Shown here: in pieces, positions 24,375-33,040 of the stretch
Position numbering within the stretch: position 1 is the stretch's first letter
Layout: each line of letters begins with the position of its first letter
Assembly: GCA_031283755.1 (NCBI GenBank)
Contig: JAITBE010000093.1
Span: 1-36,386, forward strand
Direction of reading: 5' to 3'
From: Spirochaetaceae bacterium
GTDB taxonomy: Bacteria; Spirochaetota; Spirochaetia; Treponematales; Breznakiellaceae
Length of the DNA stretch: 36,386 nt
Made by a program: the position numbers and the translations under genes
Notes under the pieces: generated by a model
What the model saw: only the letters and a program-made list of their open reading frames with translations
What the model was told of the DNA's origin: nothing
Database searches by the model: none

Positions 24375-25164
24375 TATGCCCCCGGTTTCCAACTGGTTTC
24401 TCTACATCTACCGGGTGGCGATGAAATGGTTTTCCTTTTTTATATTCGGTTTGGGTACGCTCCTCCTCATGATGGTGATCTTTCCGGTGCTGCGGCTCTG
24501 TGTACACCCCCGGGAAAAATTCCGCGCCCATGCCCGGTATTTTGTTTTCCTGTCCTTTCGTTTTTTTACGAAGGCCATGGAATTGTTGGGAGTCGTAAAA
24601 CTGGAAGTGGAGGATCGGGAGTTTTTTAGGCGGCTTAATTCAAAAATCATTGTCGCCAACCACCCCTCCCTTCTGGATGTAGTGATGCTTATCTCCCTTA
24701 TTCCCAACGCGGATTGTATTGTCCGGGGAGCCCTGTCCCATACCATTGTTCGGGGGATTATCCGGCAGCTTTATATCCCCAACTCTCTTGACTTTGAAGA
24801 CCTGATGGCGGCCTGTATCAATTCGCTTAACCAGGGAAACAACATTATTTTTTTTCCCGAGGGTACCCGGACCCCCCGGACCGGAGAAATTATCCTAAAA
24901 AAAGGAGCATCCCGTTTGGCCCTGCGTTCGGGGCGGGGTATTATCCCGGTTTATATCGGGGGAAACGACAAATATGGCTTGGGAAAGCGGGATCCCTGGA
25001 CGGCCTTTAATCACCGGGAAAAATACCTGTACCACATCCGGAGGGGTACGGAACTCTTCCCGGAAACCTATGGAACCATGCCGGCCCCCCGGGCGGTACG
25101 GCAATTGACCGAGGATATACGGAATTTTTTTTTGTATCCATCCCAAAATCCGGGAAAGGTATGA
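24361..25164 (+). CDS. apeD: 1-acyl-glycerol-3-phosphate acyltransferase-like protein (PlsC family, ApeD-type)
   Basis: A 267-residue membrane-associated acyltransferase. A membrane helix lies at residues 25-45. The catalytic HX4D motif is NHPSLLD (His101, Asp106), followed by the substrate-binding FFPEGTRTP near 158-166 and a GIIPVYIGG strand. It may acylate the anchor of the APE lipid or a precursor. It is the third gene of the divergent apeBCD arm. A 31-codon frame starts in its stop codon. Confidence 0.86.
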   Translation: MAPPDMPPVSNWFLYIYRVAMKWFSFFIFGLGTLLLMMVIFPVLRLCVHPREKFRAHARYFVFLSFRFFTKAMELLGVVKLEVEDREFFRRLNSKIIVANHPSLLDVVMLISLIPNADCIVRGALSHTIVRGIIRQLYIPNSLDFEDLMAACINSLNQGNNIIFFPEGTRTPRTGEIILKKGASRLALRSGRGIIPVYIGGNDKYGLGKRDPWTAFNHREKYLYHIRRGTELFPETYGTMPAPRAVRQLTEDIRNFFLYPSQNPGKV

Positions 25165-25256
25165 AAACACCCCCTAAGATCCGCATCCGCCCCTTTCCGC
25201 GAAAAAAGGCGGCGGTTTTCCTCGCCGGTATTCTTTGCCTTGGAAACCGGACTTGA
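25161..25256 (+). CDS. 31-codon ORF coupled to apeD, probable truncated gene
   Basis: The ATG overlaps the apeD stop (ATGA), the same junction used throughout the cluster. The peptide starts with a basic stretch (RIRPFPRKK) followed by AAVFLAGILCLG, the outline of a signal peptide, then stops. It may be the 5' stub of a lost fourth gene of this arm. Confidence 0.4.
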   Translation: MKTPPKIRIRPFPRKKAAVFLAGILCLGNRT

Positions 25257-25440
25257 AAAAAACCAGGGTAACTTCAATCGTCCCGGAATTCCGATATGGT
25301 TGAAGAATTGATCGTTTTATAAAGGAAAAGGGATATATGATGCAGACTTCACTACCCTCATCATATTAGTTGATGGAGGATACGGAACCAGGGCGGAAAT
25401 CCGGCGGATCCGGAAAAACCGGTCAAAATAGTAAAAAAGG
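25257..25440. other. Gene-free stretch after the APE cluster
   Basis: No ORF with a ribosome site and recognisable content on either strand. Nothing structured was seen apart from the elements listed to its right. Confidence 0.5.
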
Positions 25441-25442
25441 GC

Positions 25443-25471
25443 TTGACGGATCAAAGACTTTTCTGTATTGT
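25443..25471 (+). promoter_or_regulatory. Possible promoter upstream of tRNA-Lys
   Basis: TTGACG (25443-25448), a 17-base spacer and TATTGT (25466-25471). About 175 bases before the tRNA. Confidence 0.4.
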
Positions 25472-25479
25472 AATACAAG

Positions 25480-25528
25480 TTGTTTCAAAATTATGATCCT
25501 GCTGAATCATCGGATTTTGAAACAGCCT
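25480..25528. repeat. Dispersed long palindrome, copy F (short form)
   Basis: TTGTTTCAAAATTATGATCC and GGATTTTGAAACAGCC flank the centre TGCTGAATCATC. Closest to copy A at 3488. Confidence 0.7.
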
Positions 25529-25651
25529 CCCTAGCCCAAAAATAGTGGCTAGATTATAGTTAAGGCAGCCGGCTTCAAATCCGTAAGCTGCAGGTTTGAA
25601 CTTGCCGGCCAGAGGGTTGATAGCGGCGCGGCAGTCTCAGGACGGTGTTTT

Positions 25652-25724
25652 GGGCCGCTAGCTCAGCTGGTAGAGCAGCAGACTCTTAATCTGCGGGTCG
25701 CAAGTTCGATCCTTGCGCGGCTCA
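25652..25724 (+). tRNA. tRNA-Lys (anticodon CTT)
   Basis: A 73-base cloverleaf: acceptor GGGCCGC/GCGGCTC (one G-U pair), D stem GCTC/GAGC, anticodon stem GCAGA/TCTGC with loop CTCTTAA, variable GGGTC, T stem GCAAG/CTTGC with loop TTCGATC, discriminator A. The 3' CCA is not encoded. Confidence 0.96.
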
Positions 25725-25730
25725 AAGTTA

Positions 25731-25755
25731 TAATTCATTATTGTACAATGAATTA
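25731..25755. terminator. Perfect inverted repeat after tRNA-Lys
   Basis: TAATTCATT (25731-25739) and AATGAATTA (25747-25755) follow the tRNA after six bases. A-rich sequence follows on the plus strand, so as a classical terminator it is imperfect for the tRNA; it may act in processing or termination. Confidence 0.4.
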
Positions 25756-25854
25756 AAAAATATGAAACTTGGTTAAATATCAGAAACACCTATGAAACTT
25801 TCAGTGTAATTTGACACTGCAACTGAACATCGGCAAACCTTACCGATAGAAGGG

Positions 25855-26115
25855 GTGTGTATGGCTCGAAAATCAATTCTCCAAAACGATCGTTTTGTTT
25901 TTAAACTCTATCTAAGAACGCTTCCTTCAGGCCCGGTTTATTCGAAAGAGTCGAAACGGGAAAGCGCCGGTATTGTTCCCATGGCGGATGAATTAGCTGA
26001 TGCCCTTATGGCATTGAAACGGGTTGCCTCGATACTCAAATTTGATAATGATAATCAAAATCGGCCGCGCAAGGTTTTAGGCTGCCTGACTCCTTACGAA
26101 GTTTTTTCGCCATAA
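25855..26115 (+). pseudogene. IS30-family transposase remnant (C-terminal end)
   Basis: The 86-codon frame ends in NRPRKVLGCLTPYEVFSP, the characteristic C-terminus of IS30-type transposases (NNRPRK.LGY.TP.EVF). The preceding residues are only partly recognisable and the catalytic DDE region is absent, so this is a decayed fragment. It lies between tRNA-Lys and the ABC importer operon. A decamer TATGAAACTT is repeated at 25761 and 25791 just upstream. Confidence 0.7.
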
Positions 26116-26349
26116 AATTCGCACTTCAAAAAAAATTCCGTGAGGAACAAATGGGGTTTACCATTGCAGAGAAAAAAAGATAGCGGCAGAGTGCACTTCC
26201 CGCTACCGGAAAGCCGGAAAAAGTGAAAAGCCACGAATCCCGAACGAGTATCTCACCCGCTCAGGCAGTAAAAACCGGCAGGACAGTTCATTTCGCCCTC
26301 TTGAGCAAGGCTTCAACCTGGGTTGTCCAGGCCTTGGACAGGCGGAACC
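26116..26349. other. Gene-free stretch before the importer promoter
   Basis: No credible gene. The first part may still be IS30-derived. No clear inverted terminal repeat was found. Confidence 0.4.
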
Positions 26350-26382
26350 TTGACAAAAAATTTTTTTTACTATTATTATAGT
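26350..26382 (+). promoter_or_regulatory. Promoter region of the ABC importer operon
   Basis: TTGACA at 26350-26355 followed by an AT-only spacer and TATTAT (26371, spacer 15) or TATAGT (26377, spacer 21). TATAGTCTTAATA resembles TATAGTATTAATA of the apeB promoter. The leader to the first gene is about 90-100 bases. Confidence 0.55.
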
Positions 26383-26481
26383 CTTAATAGGATTTATATA
26401 GAAGATACTCCCAGCGGGAACAGCGCCTGATGGCGGTATCAAATTAAGACAGCGGCTTACACCGCTAAAAAAGGAGAGACC

Positions 26482-28011
26482 ATGAAAACGTTTCAGAGCT
26501 TTGTTGTGGTACTGTTGACAGCGGTTTTGCTTGCGTCATGCGGCGGTGAAAAGGAAGGAACCGTTTCCCAAGAGGTTAAAAAAGACAGCCTTACTATCGC
26601 GGTGCTTGCCGACCCCGCCACCTTTGACCTCTTTGTCGCTACGTCCATGCTGGAAGGTCAAATCGGAAACAACATCTACGATAACCTTCTTTTCTTTGAT
26701 GACCAGGGGAACATTAAACCCTATCTGGCCGAACGCCATGAGGTGTCGAACGACGGCTTGGAATATACCTTCTGGCTGAGGAAAGGAGTTAAGTTCCATA
26801 ACGGAGAGGAATTAAAAGCCGACGATGTGGCCTTTTCCATTGAGTATGGCAAGGATACTCCCCTCGGACAGGACACCTGCAGCATCATAGGAAAGGTTGA
26901 AGTAATAGACGACTATACGATTAAGCTGTTTCTTTCCGAACCCTATGCGTCATTTATGTCTGAACTCTGCGGAGACCAGTTCCCCATATATAACCGCAAA
27001 GCGCTTACCGAAGCCACCGCCGGAGGCCAGGCATACGGGGCGAATCCGGTGGGTACCGGCTCGTATAAATTCGTCAGCCGCGAGGCCGGAGTGGAGGTAA
27101 AATTTGAGGCCTTCCAGGACCACTTTCAGGGGCCGGCTCCCATCCGGTACCTTACTTACCGCATAATTCCCGATGATTTTACCGCCGGCGTCGCACTGCA
27201 GACAGGCGAAGTTGACTTTATCTGGACCATCGGCGCCGCTACCGCCACAAGCCTTGGAGAAGACAGCAATCTGACGGTAACCCAGGATCCTTCAAACAGG
27301 GTTAATTTTATTACCATGAATACCGAAAAGCCCCCCTTTAATAATGTCAAGCTCAGACAGGCAGTAAATTATGCCATTGATCGCGATGCTGTCAGGGATA
27401 TTGTGTACGAAGGCAATAGTACAAACAAGGATCATATGGCCTTCCCCTGGATGGCGGGCTATGCAGAACCTGCGGTGAAGTATAACTATGATCCGGCAAA
27501 GGCTGTGGCGCTTGCGATGGAAGTGGGTGTATCAAAAGACAAACCCGTTACCGTTTCCTATATTTATACCGCCTCGTCCCAGAAAGTGGGCGAAGCGATT
27601 CAGCCCTATCTTGCCGAAATCGGGATTAATCTTACCCTGGATGTTATGGAATATAATTCCTGGGCCACCGATTATTACGGGGGGAATTTTCAGCTGTCAG
27701 GCAGCGGCTATTACATGGTTTACAAGGATTTGCAGCTTGTAGGCTGGTTCTATACGTCTTCCAATATAGGCTGGACCAATGGGGCAAGGTACAGAAACGC
27801 CGCAGCTGATGCTCTTTTTGAACAGGGCAAAAAAGAGATCGATCCTGCCAGGCGTTCGATCATCTATAAGCAGGCTTTGGATATTATCCAACAGGATGCC
27901 CCCTATGCGGTCTATGCCAATCCCTCAACTATCAGGGCGTACAATAAAAACCTCAATATTGCCTATTCTTACGCCAACGGTATTTTTATTAGGGATATTT
28001 CCTGGAATTGA
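26482..28011 (+). CDS. Peptide/nickel-type ABC transporter substrate-binding lipoprotein
   Basis: A 509-residue SBP family 5 protein. The lipoprotein signal MKTFQSFVVVLLTAVLLASC ends in a lipobox with Cys20, so it is anchored in the membrane facing the periplasm. Family features are the YTFWLRKGVKFHNGEEL segment (about 95-110), NPVGTGSYKFV (about 190) and a LRQAVNYAIDRDA segment (about 290). It should bind a peptide-like ligand and deliver it to the two permeases downstream. Strong ribosome site AAGGAG. A hairpin after the stop may raise its level over the permeases, a common arrangement in such operons. Confidence 0.92.
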   Translation: MKTFQSFVVVLLTAVLLASCGGEKEGTVSQEVKKDSLTIAVLADPATFDLFVATSMLEGQIGNNIYDNLLFFDDQGNIKPYLAERHEVSNDGLEYTFWLRKGVKFHNGEELKADDVAFSIEYGKDTPLGQDTCSIIGKVEVIDDYTIKLFLSEPYASFMSELCGDQFPIYNRKALTEATAGGQAYGANPVGTGSYKFVSREAGVEVKFEAFQDHFQGPAPIRYLTYRIIPDDFTAGVALQTGEVDFIWTIGAATATSLGEDSNLTVTQDPSNRVNFITMNTEKPPFNNVKLRQAVNYAIDRDAVRDIVYEGNSTNKDHMAFPWMAGYAEPAVKYNYDPAKAVALAMEVGVSKDKPVTVSYIYTASSQKVGEAIQPYLAEIGINLTLDVMEYNSWATDYYGGNFQLSGSGYYMVYKDLQLVGWFYTSSNIGWTNGARYRNAAADALFEQGKKEIDPARRSIIYKQALDIIQQDAPYAVYANPSTIRAYNKNLNIAYSYANGIFIRDISWN

Positions 28012-28033
28012 ATTTCATACACCATAGATTTGT

Positions 28034-28071
28034 TTTGTCAGGTAAGAATTGCCTAATTTTTGCCTGACAAA
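28034..28071 (+). promoter_or_regulatory. Intercistronic hairpin between binding protein and permease genes
   Basis: TTTGTCAGG (28034-28042) pairs with CCTGACAAA (28063-28071). No U-tract follows directly, so it likely protects the upstream mRNA or causes partial termination. Confidence 0.5.
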
Positions 28072-28124
28072 CAATTACAATCGGTAATTCCGGACATTCA
28101 CAGAATGTCAGAATTTAAGGCAGG

Positions 28125-29072
28125 ATGGCGATGCTACGCTATGTTCTAAAGAGGTTGTTTCTCTTTATTCCCATTTGCCTCGGGGTTATTTTCATTGTAT
28201 TTTTTATTATTGAATTCATCCCCGGGGATCCTGCCCGTCTTATTCTCGGCGAACGGGTAAGCGGTTCTCAGATACTCCAGATGAGAAAACATCTGGGACT
28301 GGACAGGCCCTTTCTTATCCGTTATGCGGATTATATATACCGCATAGTTACCCATTTTGATTTCGGCAATTCTTACCGGCTTCAGACGCCGGTAATCACG
28401 GAAATTCTTAAAAAAATCCCTTCTACCATAAAGCTGGCCTTTATGGGGATGTTCTTCGCTTCCCTTATCGGAATATCGGCCGGAATTTTTTCTGCCATAA
28501 GGCAATATTCTCCTGCCGATACCCTGTCAACTTCAGCAGCCATGTTCTTTGCATCTATACCCAATTTTTGGCTGGGTATGACATTGATACTGTTCTTTTC
28601 TCTCCGTCTGGGACTGCTTCCTTCAAGCGGGTTTTCTTCATGGAGGCATTATTTTCTGCCTGTTACCGCAATAACCCTGCCCGCCTCGGCGGGACTTTTG
28701 CGGCTTACCCGCTCCATGATGCTGGAAACAATACGCCAGGATTATATACGCACTGCCCGGGCAAAGGGTGTAAAAGAAAGGTCCATTATCGTTAAGCATG
28801 CCTTTAAAAACGCAGTGCTTCCTGTCATTACCTCTATGGGCCTGCATTTTGGGGAACTCCTCAGCGGCGCCATTATTACCGAGACGGTATTTGCCATACC
28901 GGGCCTGGGAACCCATATTATCAATGCCATACGCATGAAAGACACGCCGGTAGTGCTGGGGTCTACTGTTTTTCTTTCCATGGTTTTCAGTTTAATAATG
29001 TTGTTGATTGATATATCATACGCCTTCCTGGATCCGCGAATCAGAATTAAGTATGCCCGGAGGGGACGATGA
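28125..29072 (+). CDS. ABC transporter permease, DppB/OppB family
   Basis: A 315-residue inner-membrane permease with six predicted TM segments. The N-terminal FIPGDPARLILG motif and the cytoplasmic coupling loop TARAKGVKERSIIVKHAFKNAVLP (EAA motif) identify the DppB family. ATG 28125 or the ATG six bases later (MLRYVLKRL) could be used; the site AAGGCAGG fits both. It ends in an ATGA overlap with the second permease. Confidence 0.93.
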   Translation: MAMLRYVLKRLFLFIPICLGVIFIVFFIIEFIPGDPARLILGERVSGSQILQMRKHLGLDRPFLIRYADYIYRIVTHFDFGNSYRLQTPVITEILKKIPSTIKLAFMGMFFASLIGISAGIFSAIRQYSPADTLSTSAAMFFASIPNFWLGMTLILFFSLRLGLLPSSGFSSWRHYFLPVTAITLPASAGLLRLTRSMMLETIRQDYIRTARAKGVKERSIIVKHAFKNAVLPVITSMGLHFGELLSGAIITETVFAIPGLGTHIINAIRMKDTPVVLGSTVFLSMVFSLIMLLIDISYAFLDPRIRIKYARRGR

Positions 29073-29917
29073 AAAAAAACAAAGACGAATCTGTGTTTGA
29101 CAGACTTAAAAAAAATAAAGCCGCTATGGCCGGCATGATAGTTTTGTCGGTGTTTGTATTAACCGCGCTTTGTGCGGATTTTATTTCTCCTTATTCCGAG
29201 GGCATAAGACAGAACAGTTCAGAGCGGCTCAGATGGCCCAGTGCCGCCCACCCCTTTGGGACCGATAATTTTGGACGGGATGTCTTTACCAGGATAATAC
29301 ACGGAGCTCGTTTTTCCATTGCCCTGGGCCTTTCTACCATTACCCTGGCAATGACCATCGCGTTAATCCTGGGTTCTGCAGCAGGATACTTCGGCGGCAG
29401 ACTGGATGAGATAATCATGCGCATTATGGATATAATTATGTGTATTCCCAGCATACTTCTGTCCCTGGCCATCGTAACCGTTCTCGGGCCGGGACTTTTT
29501 AACCTGATGATAGCCATCGCCGTAGGCAGTGTTCCCAGTTTTACCCGTCTTATCAGATCAGTGGTATTAACCATAACGGAAAGCGACTATATCGAAGCCG
29601 CCAAAGCCGCCGGTTCCGGTCATGCAAAAATAATTTTTACCCATATAATCCGTAATGCCCTGGGCCCCCTCATTGTATATGCCACTACTTCTATCGCCGG
29701 GATGATACTTATGGCTGCGGGTTTTTCTTTTATAGGGCTGGGCGTACGTCCACCGGCGCCGGAATGGGGAGCTATGCTGTCGGATGCCAGGGAAAACCTG
29801 CGCCGGGCACCGTACCTTATGGTTTTTCCGGGTGTCTCCATTCTCCTTACCGCCCTGTCTTTTAATCTTTTGGGCGATGGTCTTAGGGATGCGCTGGATC
29901 CCCGGCTCAAGGTATAA
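29069..29917 (+). CDS. ABC transporter permease, DppC/OppC family
   Basis: A 282-residue permease with a DppC-type N-terminal region containing one TM helix, then HPFGTDNFGRDVFTRIIHGAR (about 63-83), the hallmark of the family. The EAA loop AAKAAGSGHAKIIFTHIIRNAL lies near 173-195, and the protein ends in LGDGLRDALDPRLK. It forms the membrane pore with the preceding permease. Coupled to it by four overlapping bases. Confidence 0.94.
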   Translation: MKKNKDESVFDRLKKNKAAMAGMIVLSVFVLTALCADFISPYSEGIRQNSSERLRWPSAAHPFGTDNFGRDVFTRIIHGARFSIALGLSTITLAMTIALILGSAAGYFGGRLDEIIMRIMDIIMCIPSILLSLAIVTVLGPGLFNLMIAIAVGSVPSFTRLIRSVVLTITESDYIEAAKAAGSGHAKIIFTHIIRNALGPLIVYATTSIAGMILMAAGFSFIGLGVRPPAPEWGAMLSDARENLRRAPYLMVFPGVSILLTALSFNLLGDGLRDALDPRLKV

Positions 29918-29919
29918 AT

Positions 29920-31188
29920 ATGATGAAGATCCTTTTTTCTGCCAATCCCGCCCCGATTTGGGAAAGAGTATCGGTTTCGCTTTCAGGATGCAGGCCATTA
30001 AGCAGGGTCAGCCTCATTGCCGAAATGGCAGACTTTTACGGGAGGCTGTACCATTCTTCCGCCCTTTTTACTGCCGATTCCGAAGGAAAAGTATACCTTG
30101 ATACTTCCCCGTCGCTGGAAGGAACCTATACCGGCACAGACCCCATCGGCATTTTCTGGTCCCAGGTACTGGTTAAGGAACCTGAACAGCTTCTGGCAAA
30201 TACGGATGATCCCCTTTTTATGCGTTTTACCGCGGAACAGGACGGGGAGAAGGCTGAAGTCGTCCTTGAACGGACCCTGATAAGCCCCGGAGTTACCGTC
30301 GAAAAGGTTCGAAATTACGGACTTGTAGCCGAGTATTACCGGCCTGCCGCTTTTGGGCCCGAAAAAAAAGGGCTTTCCAATATCATTGTTTTTGGCGGTT
30401 CAGACGGCGGTATTAACTCAGGTAGATTTTTGGCCCGGTTTTTGTCGGGCCATGGATTCGGCGCCCTGGCGCTTGCCTATTTCGGACTGCCGGAGCTGAA
30501 AAAGGATTTAGTCCGCATCCCCCTTGAAATAATAGAAAACGCCATAGGGTATGTGCAATCCCGGCCTGACAGCGATCCCGAAAAAACCGGTATCTCAGGA
30601 ATTTCCCGGGGCGGAGAACTTACCCTTCTTGCCGCATCGGTATTTCCCCAATTACATGCTGCTGCGGCGCTGACACCTTCTTCTATACTTTGGGAATCCG
30701 AAGATATTTTTAACAAGGCGCCGTCCTTTACCTATAGGGGCAAAGATTTTCCCTGGGTAATGTGTGATTTTTCTCCCCTCTACGATGAGATACGGGGCCG
30801 CAAACCCTTTGCCTGTGCATCGGTCTATGCCGAGGCAATGAAAAAGACCGAAGAATGTGAAAAAGCGATGATACCCGTAGAGCGTATCAACGGACCTGTA
30901 CTGATGGTTTCGGGCAAGGCGGACCTGGTCTGGCCAGCCTATGAAATGTGCCTGTTGGCGGAAAAACGATTTCAGGTGCATAAATTCCCGCATCCCTACA
31001 AACATGTGTGGAGCGAGGATCTGGGACACGGAGTTTTTTCCTCCGGGTATCTGCCTACCAATAATGCCTACACCCCTTCACCGGATATAACCCTGATACG
31101 CGGGGGAAAACCAAAAGAAAACTCCTATGGCCAGGAAAAGACCAGAAAAGAGTTGATTGAATTTTTTAGGAATACTGCAGAATTTTAG
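29920..31188 (+). CDS. BAAT/acyl-CoA thioesterase-like alpha/beta hydrolase
   Basis: A 422-residue protein with two domains. The N-terminal about 120 residues match the bile acid-CoA thioesterase/amidase beta-sandwich domain (SVSLSGCRPLSRVSL, LEGTYTGTDPIGIFWS). The rest is an alpha/beta hydrolase (BAAT C-terminal type). Nucleophile Ser229 in GISRGGE, acid Asp335 in GKADLVWP and His370 in LGHGVF form a plausible triad; the serine suggests hydrolysis rather than amino-acid conjugation, which uses cysteine in BAAT. No signal peptide, so it acts in the cytoplasm. It begins two bases after the permease gene in an importer operon, so it probably processes the imported compound. Confidence 0.85.
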   Translation: MMKILFSANPAPIWERVSVSLSGCRPLSRVSLIAEMADFYGRLYHSSALFTADSEGKVYLDTSPSLEGTYTGTDPIGIFWSQVLVKEPEQLLANTDDPLFMRFTAEQDGEKAEVVLERTLISPGVTVEKVRNYGLVAEYYRPAAFGPEKKGLSNIIVFGGSDGGINSGRFLARFLSGHGFGALALAYFGLPELKKDLVRIPLEIIENAIGYVQSRPDSDPEKTGISGISRGGELTLLAASVFPQLHAAAALTPSSILWESEDIFNKAPSFTYRGKDFPWVMCDFSPLYDEIRGRKPFACASVYAEAMKKTEECEKAMIPVERINGPVLMVSGKADLVWPAYEMCLLAEKRFQVHKFPHPYKHVWSEDLGHGVFSSGYLPTNNAYTPSPDITLIRGGKPKENSYGQEKTRKELIEFFRNTAEF

Positions 31189-31205
31189 CGAATAAGGAGT
31201 TCAGC

Positions 31206-32027
31206 ATGTCAGAATTCAATTTATCTGAACAAGCCTATCTCGATATGGACGAGGTGGAATTCAGAGCCCGGTTCCGCGAGCGTACCCATCATACATTGGA
31301 AATACAGGTCTACCATGCAGCGTACCGGAACAAAACTCTGTCGAACAGACAGGCAGATACAGTTAAAAAACTCTGCCGTATCTGGGTTAAGCGGGGAATT
31401 TCAACGGAGCAGCATGATTATAAAACAGCCCAAAAGCTCATCGAATTTGCCGAAGCCATGGCCGCGGAAAAGAGTATCGACCTCTCACCCTATGCACCGC
31501 ATCCGGTTTCAAAACCCCAGGAAAAATCTTTTTTCAATATTATTCACGAACGCCGTTCTGTGCGGGAATTTAAAAAAGACAGGGTCGGTGATGAACTTAT
31601 CGACAAAATTCTTGATGCCGGAATATGGGCCGCCCATTCGTGTAATCTCCAGTCCATCCGCTACCTTGTTGTACGGGAAGAAACCAGTCCGGGGCTTTTC
31701 AGGGGAAGCGATATCCCCGGCGGTCCGGTACATCTGGTTATATGTCAGGATTTCCGGGTTTACCGGGCAAATCCTTACAATCCTGTACGCAACCGGCTTT
31801 TGGATGCGGGAGCCGCAGCCCAGAACATTGCCCTTGCCGCCCACGCCGCCGGGCTTGAAGGCGTGTGGCTTACCTTTACCGATAAAATAAAGGAGCGGCT
31901 GATAAAAAAGTTTGACCTTCCTGAATATGTTGAACCGGTAACCTATGTGGATATAGGATACGGTGATCAGACGCCATATCCCCTGCTGAGGCCCCAGGTA
32001 AAAGATGTGGTTTTGGGCAGAGGGTAA
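31206..32027 (+). CDS. Nitroreductase-family FMN protein with N-terminal extension
   Basis: A 273-residue protein. Residues about 112-273 form a nitroreductase domain: ERRSVREFKKD at the start is the FMN-phosphate binding region, with AAHSCNLQSIRY near 145 and GAAAQNIALAAHAAGLEGVWL near 218. The first about 105 residues are a charged, mainly helical extension that I do not recognise. Typical nitroreductases are around 180-220 residues. The substrate may be a nitro group, a quinone, an azoline or another electron acceptor. AAGGAG lies eight bases before the ATG. It sits between the hydrolase and the ATPase genes of the importer. Confidence 0.83.
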   Translation: MSEFNLSEQAYLDMDEVEFRARFRERTHHTLEIQVYHAAYRNKTLSNRQADTVKKLCRIWVKRGISTEQHDYKTAQKLIEFAEAMAAEKSIDLSPYAPHPVSKPQEKSFFNIIHERRSVREFKKDRVGDELIDKILDAGIWAAHSCNLQSIRYLVVREETSPGLFRGSDIPGGPVHLVICQDFRVYRANPYNPVRNRLLDAGAAAQNIALAAHAAGLEGVWLTFTDKIKERLIKKFDLPEYVEPVTYVDIGYGDQTPYPLLRPQVKDVVLGRG

Positions 32028-32038
32028 AAGAACAGCCG

Positions 32039-33040
32039 ATGGCAGAAGCAGAGGTTCTCCTCTCGGTCAGGGGACTTAAAACATATTTTCATACCCGCAA
32101 CGGGATACTCAAGGCAGTGGATGATGTATCCTTTAAGGTAAACCGGGGAGAAACCTTCGGCATAGTCGGAGAATCCGGCTGCGGCAAGAGCATTTCCTGC
32201 CTGTCTATACTGCGGCTGGTTGCTTCTCCTCCCGGCAGGTACGAAGGCGGGGAGATTCTCTTTGAAGGCCGGGATACCTTAAAAATGAATGATGCCGAGA
32301 TTCATGCGTTCCGGGGCGGAGAAGTTTCCATAATTTTTCAGGAACCCATGACAGCCCTTAACCCGGTCTATACCGTGCGGAATCAGCTCGAAGAGGCAGT
32401 CATGCTGCACCAGAAGGTAAACCGGGGAGAAGCGGCGGCGATTGCCCTAAACTGGATATCTAAAATGCGCATCCCCAATCCGGAGAGCATACTGAAAAGC
32501 TATCCTTTTGTACTTTCAGGAGGAATGAGACAGCGGGTCATGATTGCCATGGCTCTGGCCTGTAAGCCGAAACTTCTCATCGCCGATGAACCGACTACCG
32601 CCCTGGACGTAACTATTCAAGCTCAGATACTTGACCTTATCAACGCCATAAAAGAGGAGACCAGCGTTTCCTGTATTTTTATAAGTCATGATCTGGCGGT
32701 AATAAGCGAAATGGCTGACCGGGTAATGGTGATGTACGGCGGCAGAGTCTGCGAAACAGCGGACACCGATAAACTCATAAGCAATCCCCTTCATCCATAT
32801 ACCCGCGGCCTTATCAACTCCAGACCCGGAAAGAAAAACGCCCAAAAGCGGCTTAAAGCCATTCCCGGCAATGTTCCTTCACTCAAAGATATGCCTCCCG
32901 GCTGTCCTTTCCATCCCCGCTGCCAGGAATTTACCGATCAATGCAGGGTGGGTTTTCCGCCTATGTTTGAAACGGCTCCGCCGGGAGGCAAAAGCCATAC
33001 GGTTGCGTGCTGGAAATACGGGGAGAAAAGCCATGTCTGA
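32039..33040 (+). CDS. ABC transporter ATPase, DppD/OppD family
   Basis: A 333-residue ATPase. Walker A GESGCGKS (near 47), Q-loop IIFQEPM, signature LSGGMRQRV, Walker [13 protein letters not shown] and a switch His in ISHDLAV are all intact. The C-terminal oligopeptide-transporter extension has GCPFHPRC, which with further cysteines may bind an Fe-S cluster as in other DppD proteins. It powers the two permeases above. The ribosome site is weak. Confidence 0.94.
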   Translation: MAEAEVLLSVRGLKTYFHTRNGILKAVDDVSFKVNRGETFGIVGESGCGKSISCLSILRLVASPPGRYEGGEILFEGRDTLKMNDAEIHAFRGGEVSIIFQEPMTALNPVYTVRNQLEEAVMLHQKVNRGEAAAIALNWISKMRIPNPESILKSYPFVLSGGMRQRVMIAMALACKPKLLIADEPTTALDVTIQAQILDLINAIKEETSVSCIFISHDLAVISEMADRVMVMYGGRVCETADTDKLISNPLHPYTRGLINSRPGKKNAQKRLKAIPGNVPSLKDMPPGCPFHPRCQEFTDQCRVGFPPMFETAPPGGKSHTVACWKYGEKSHV

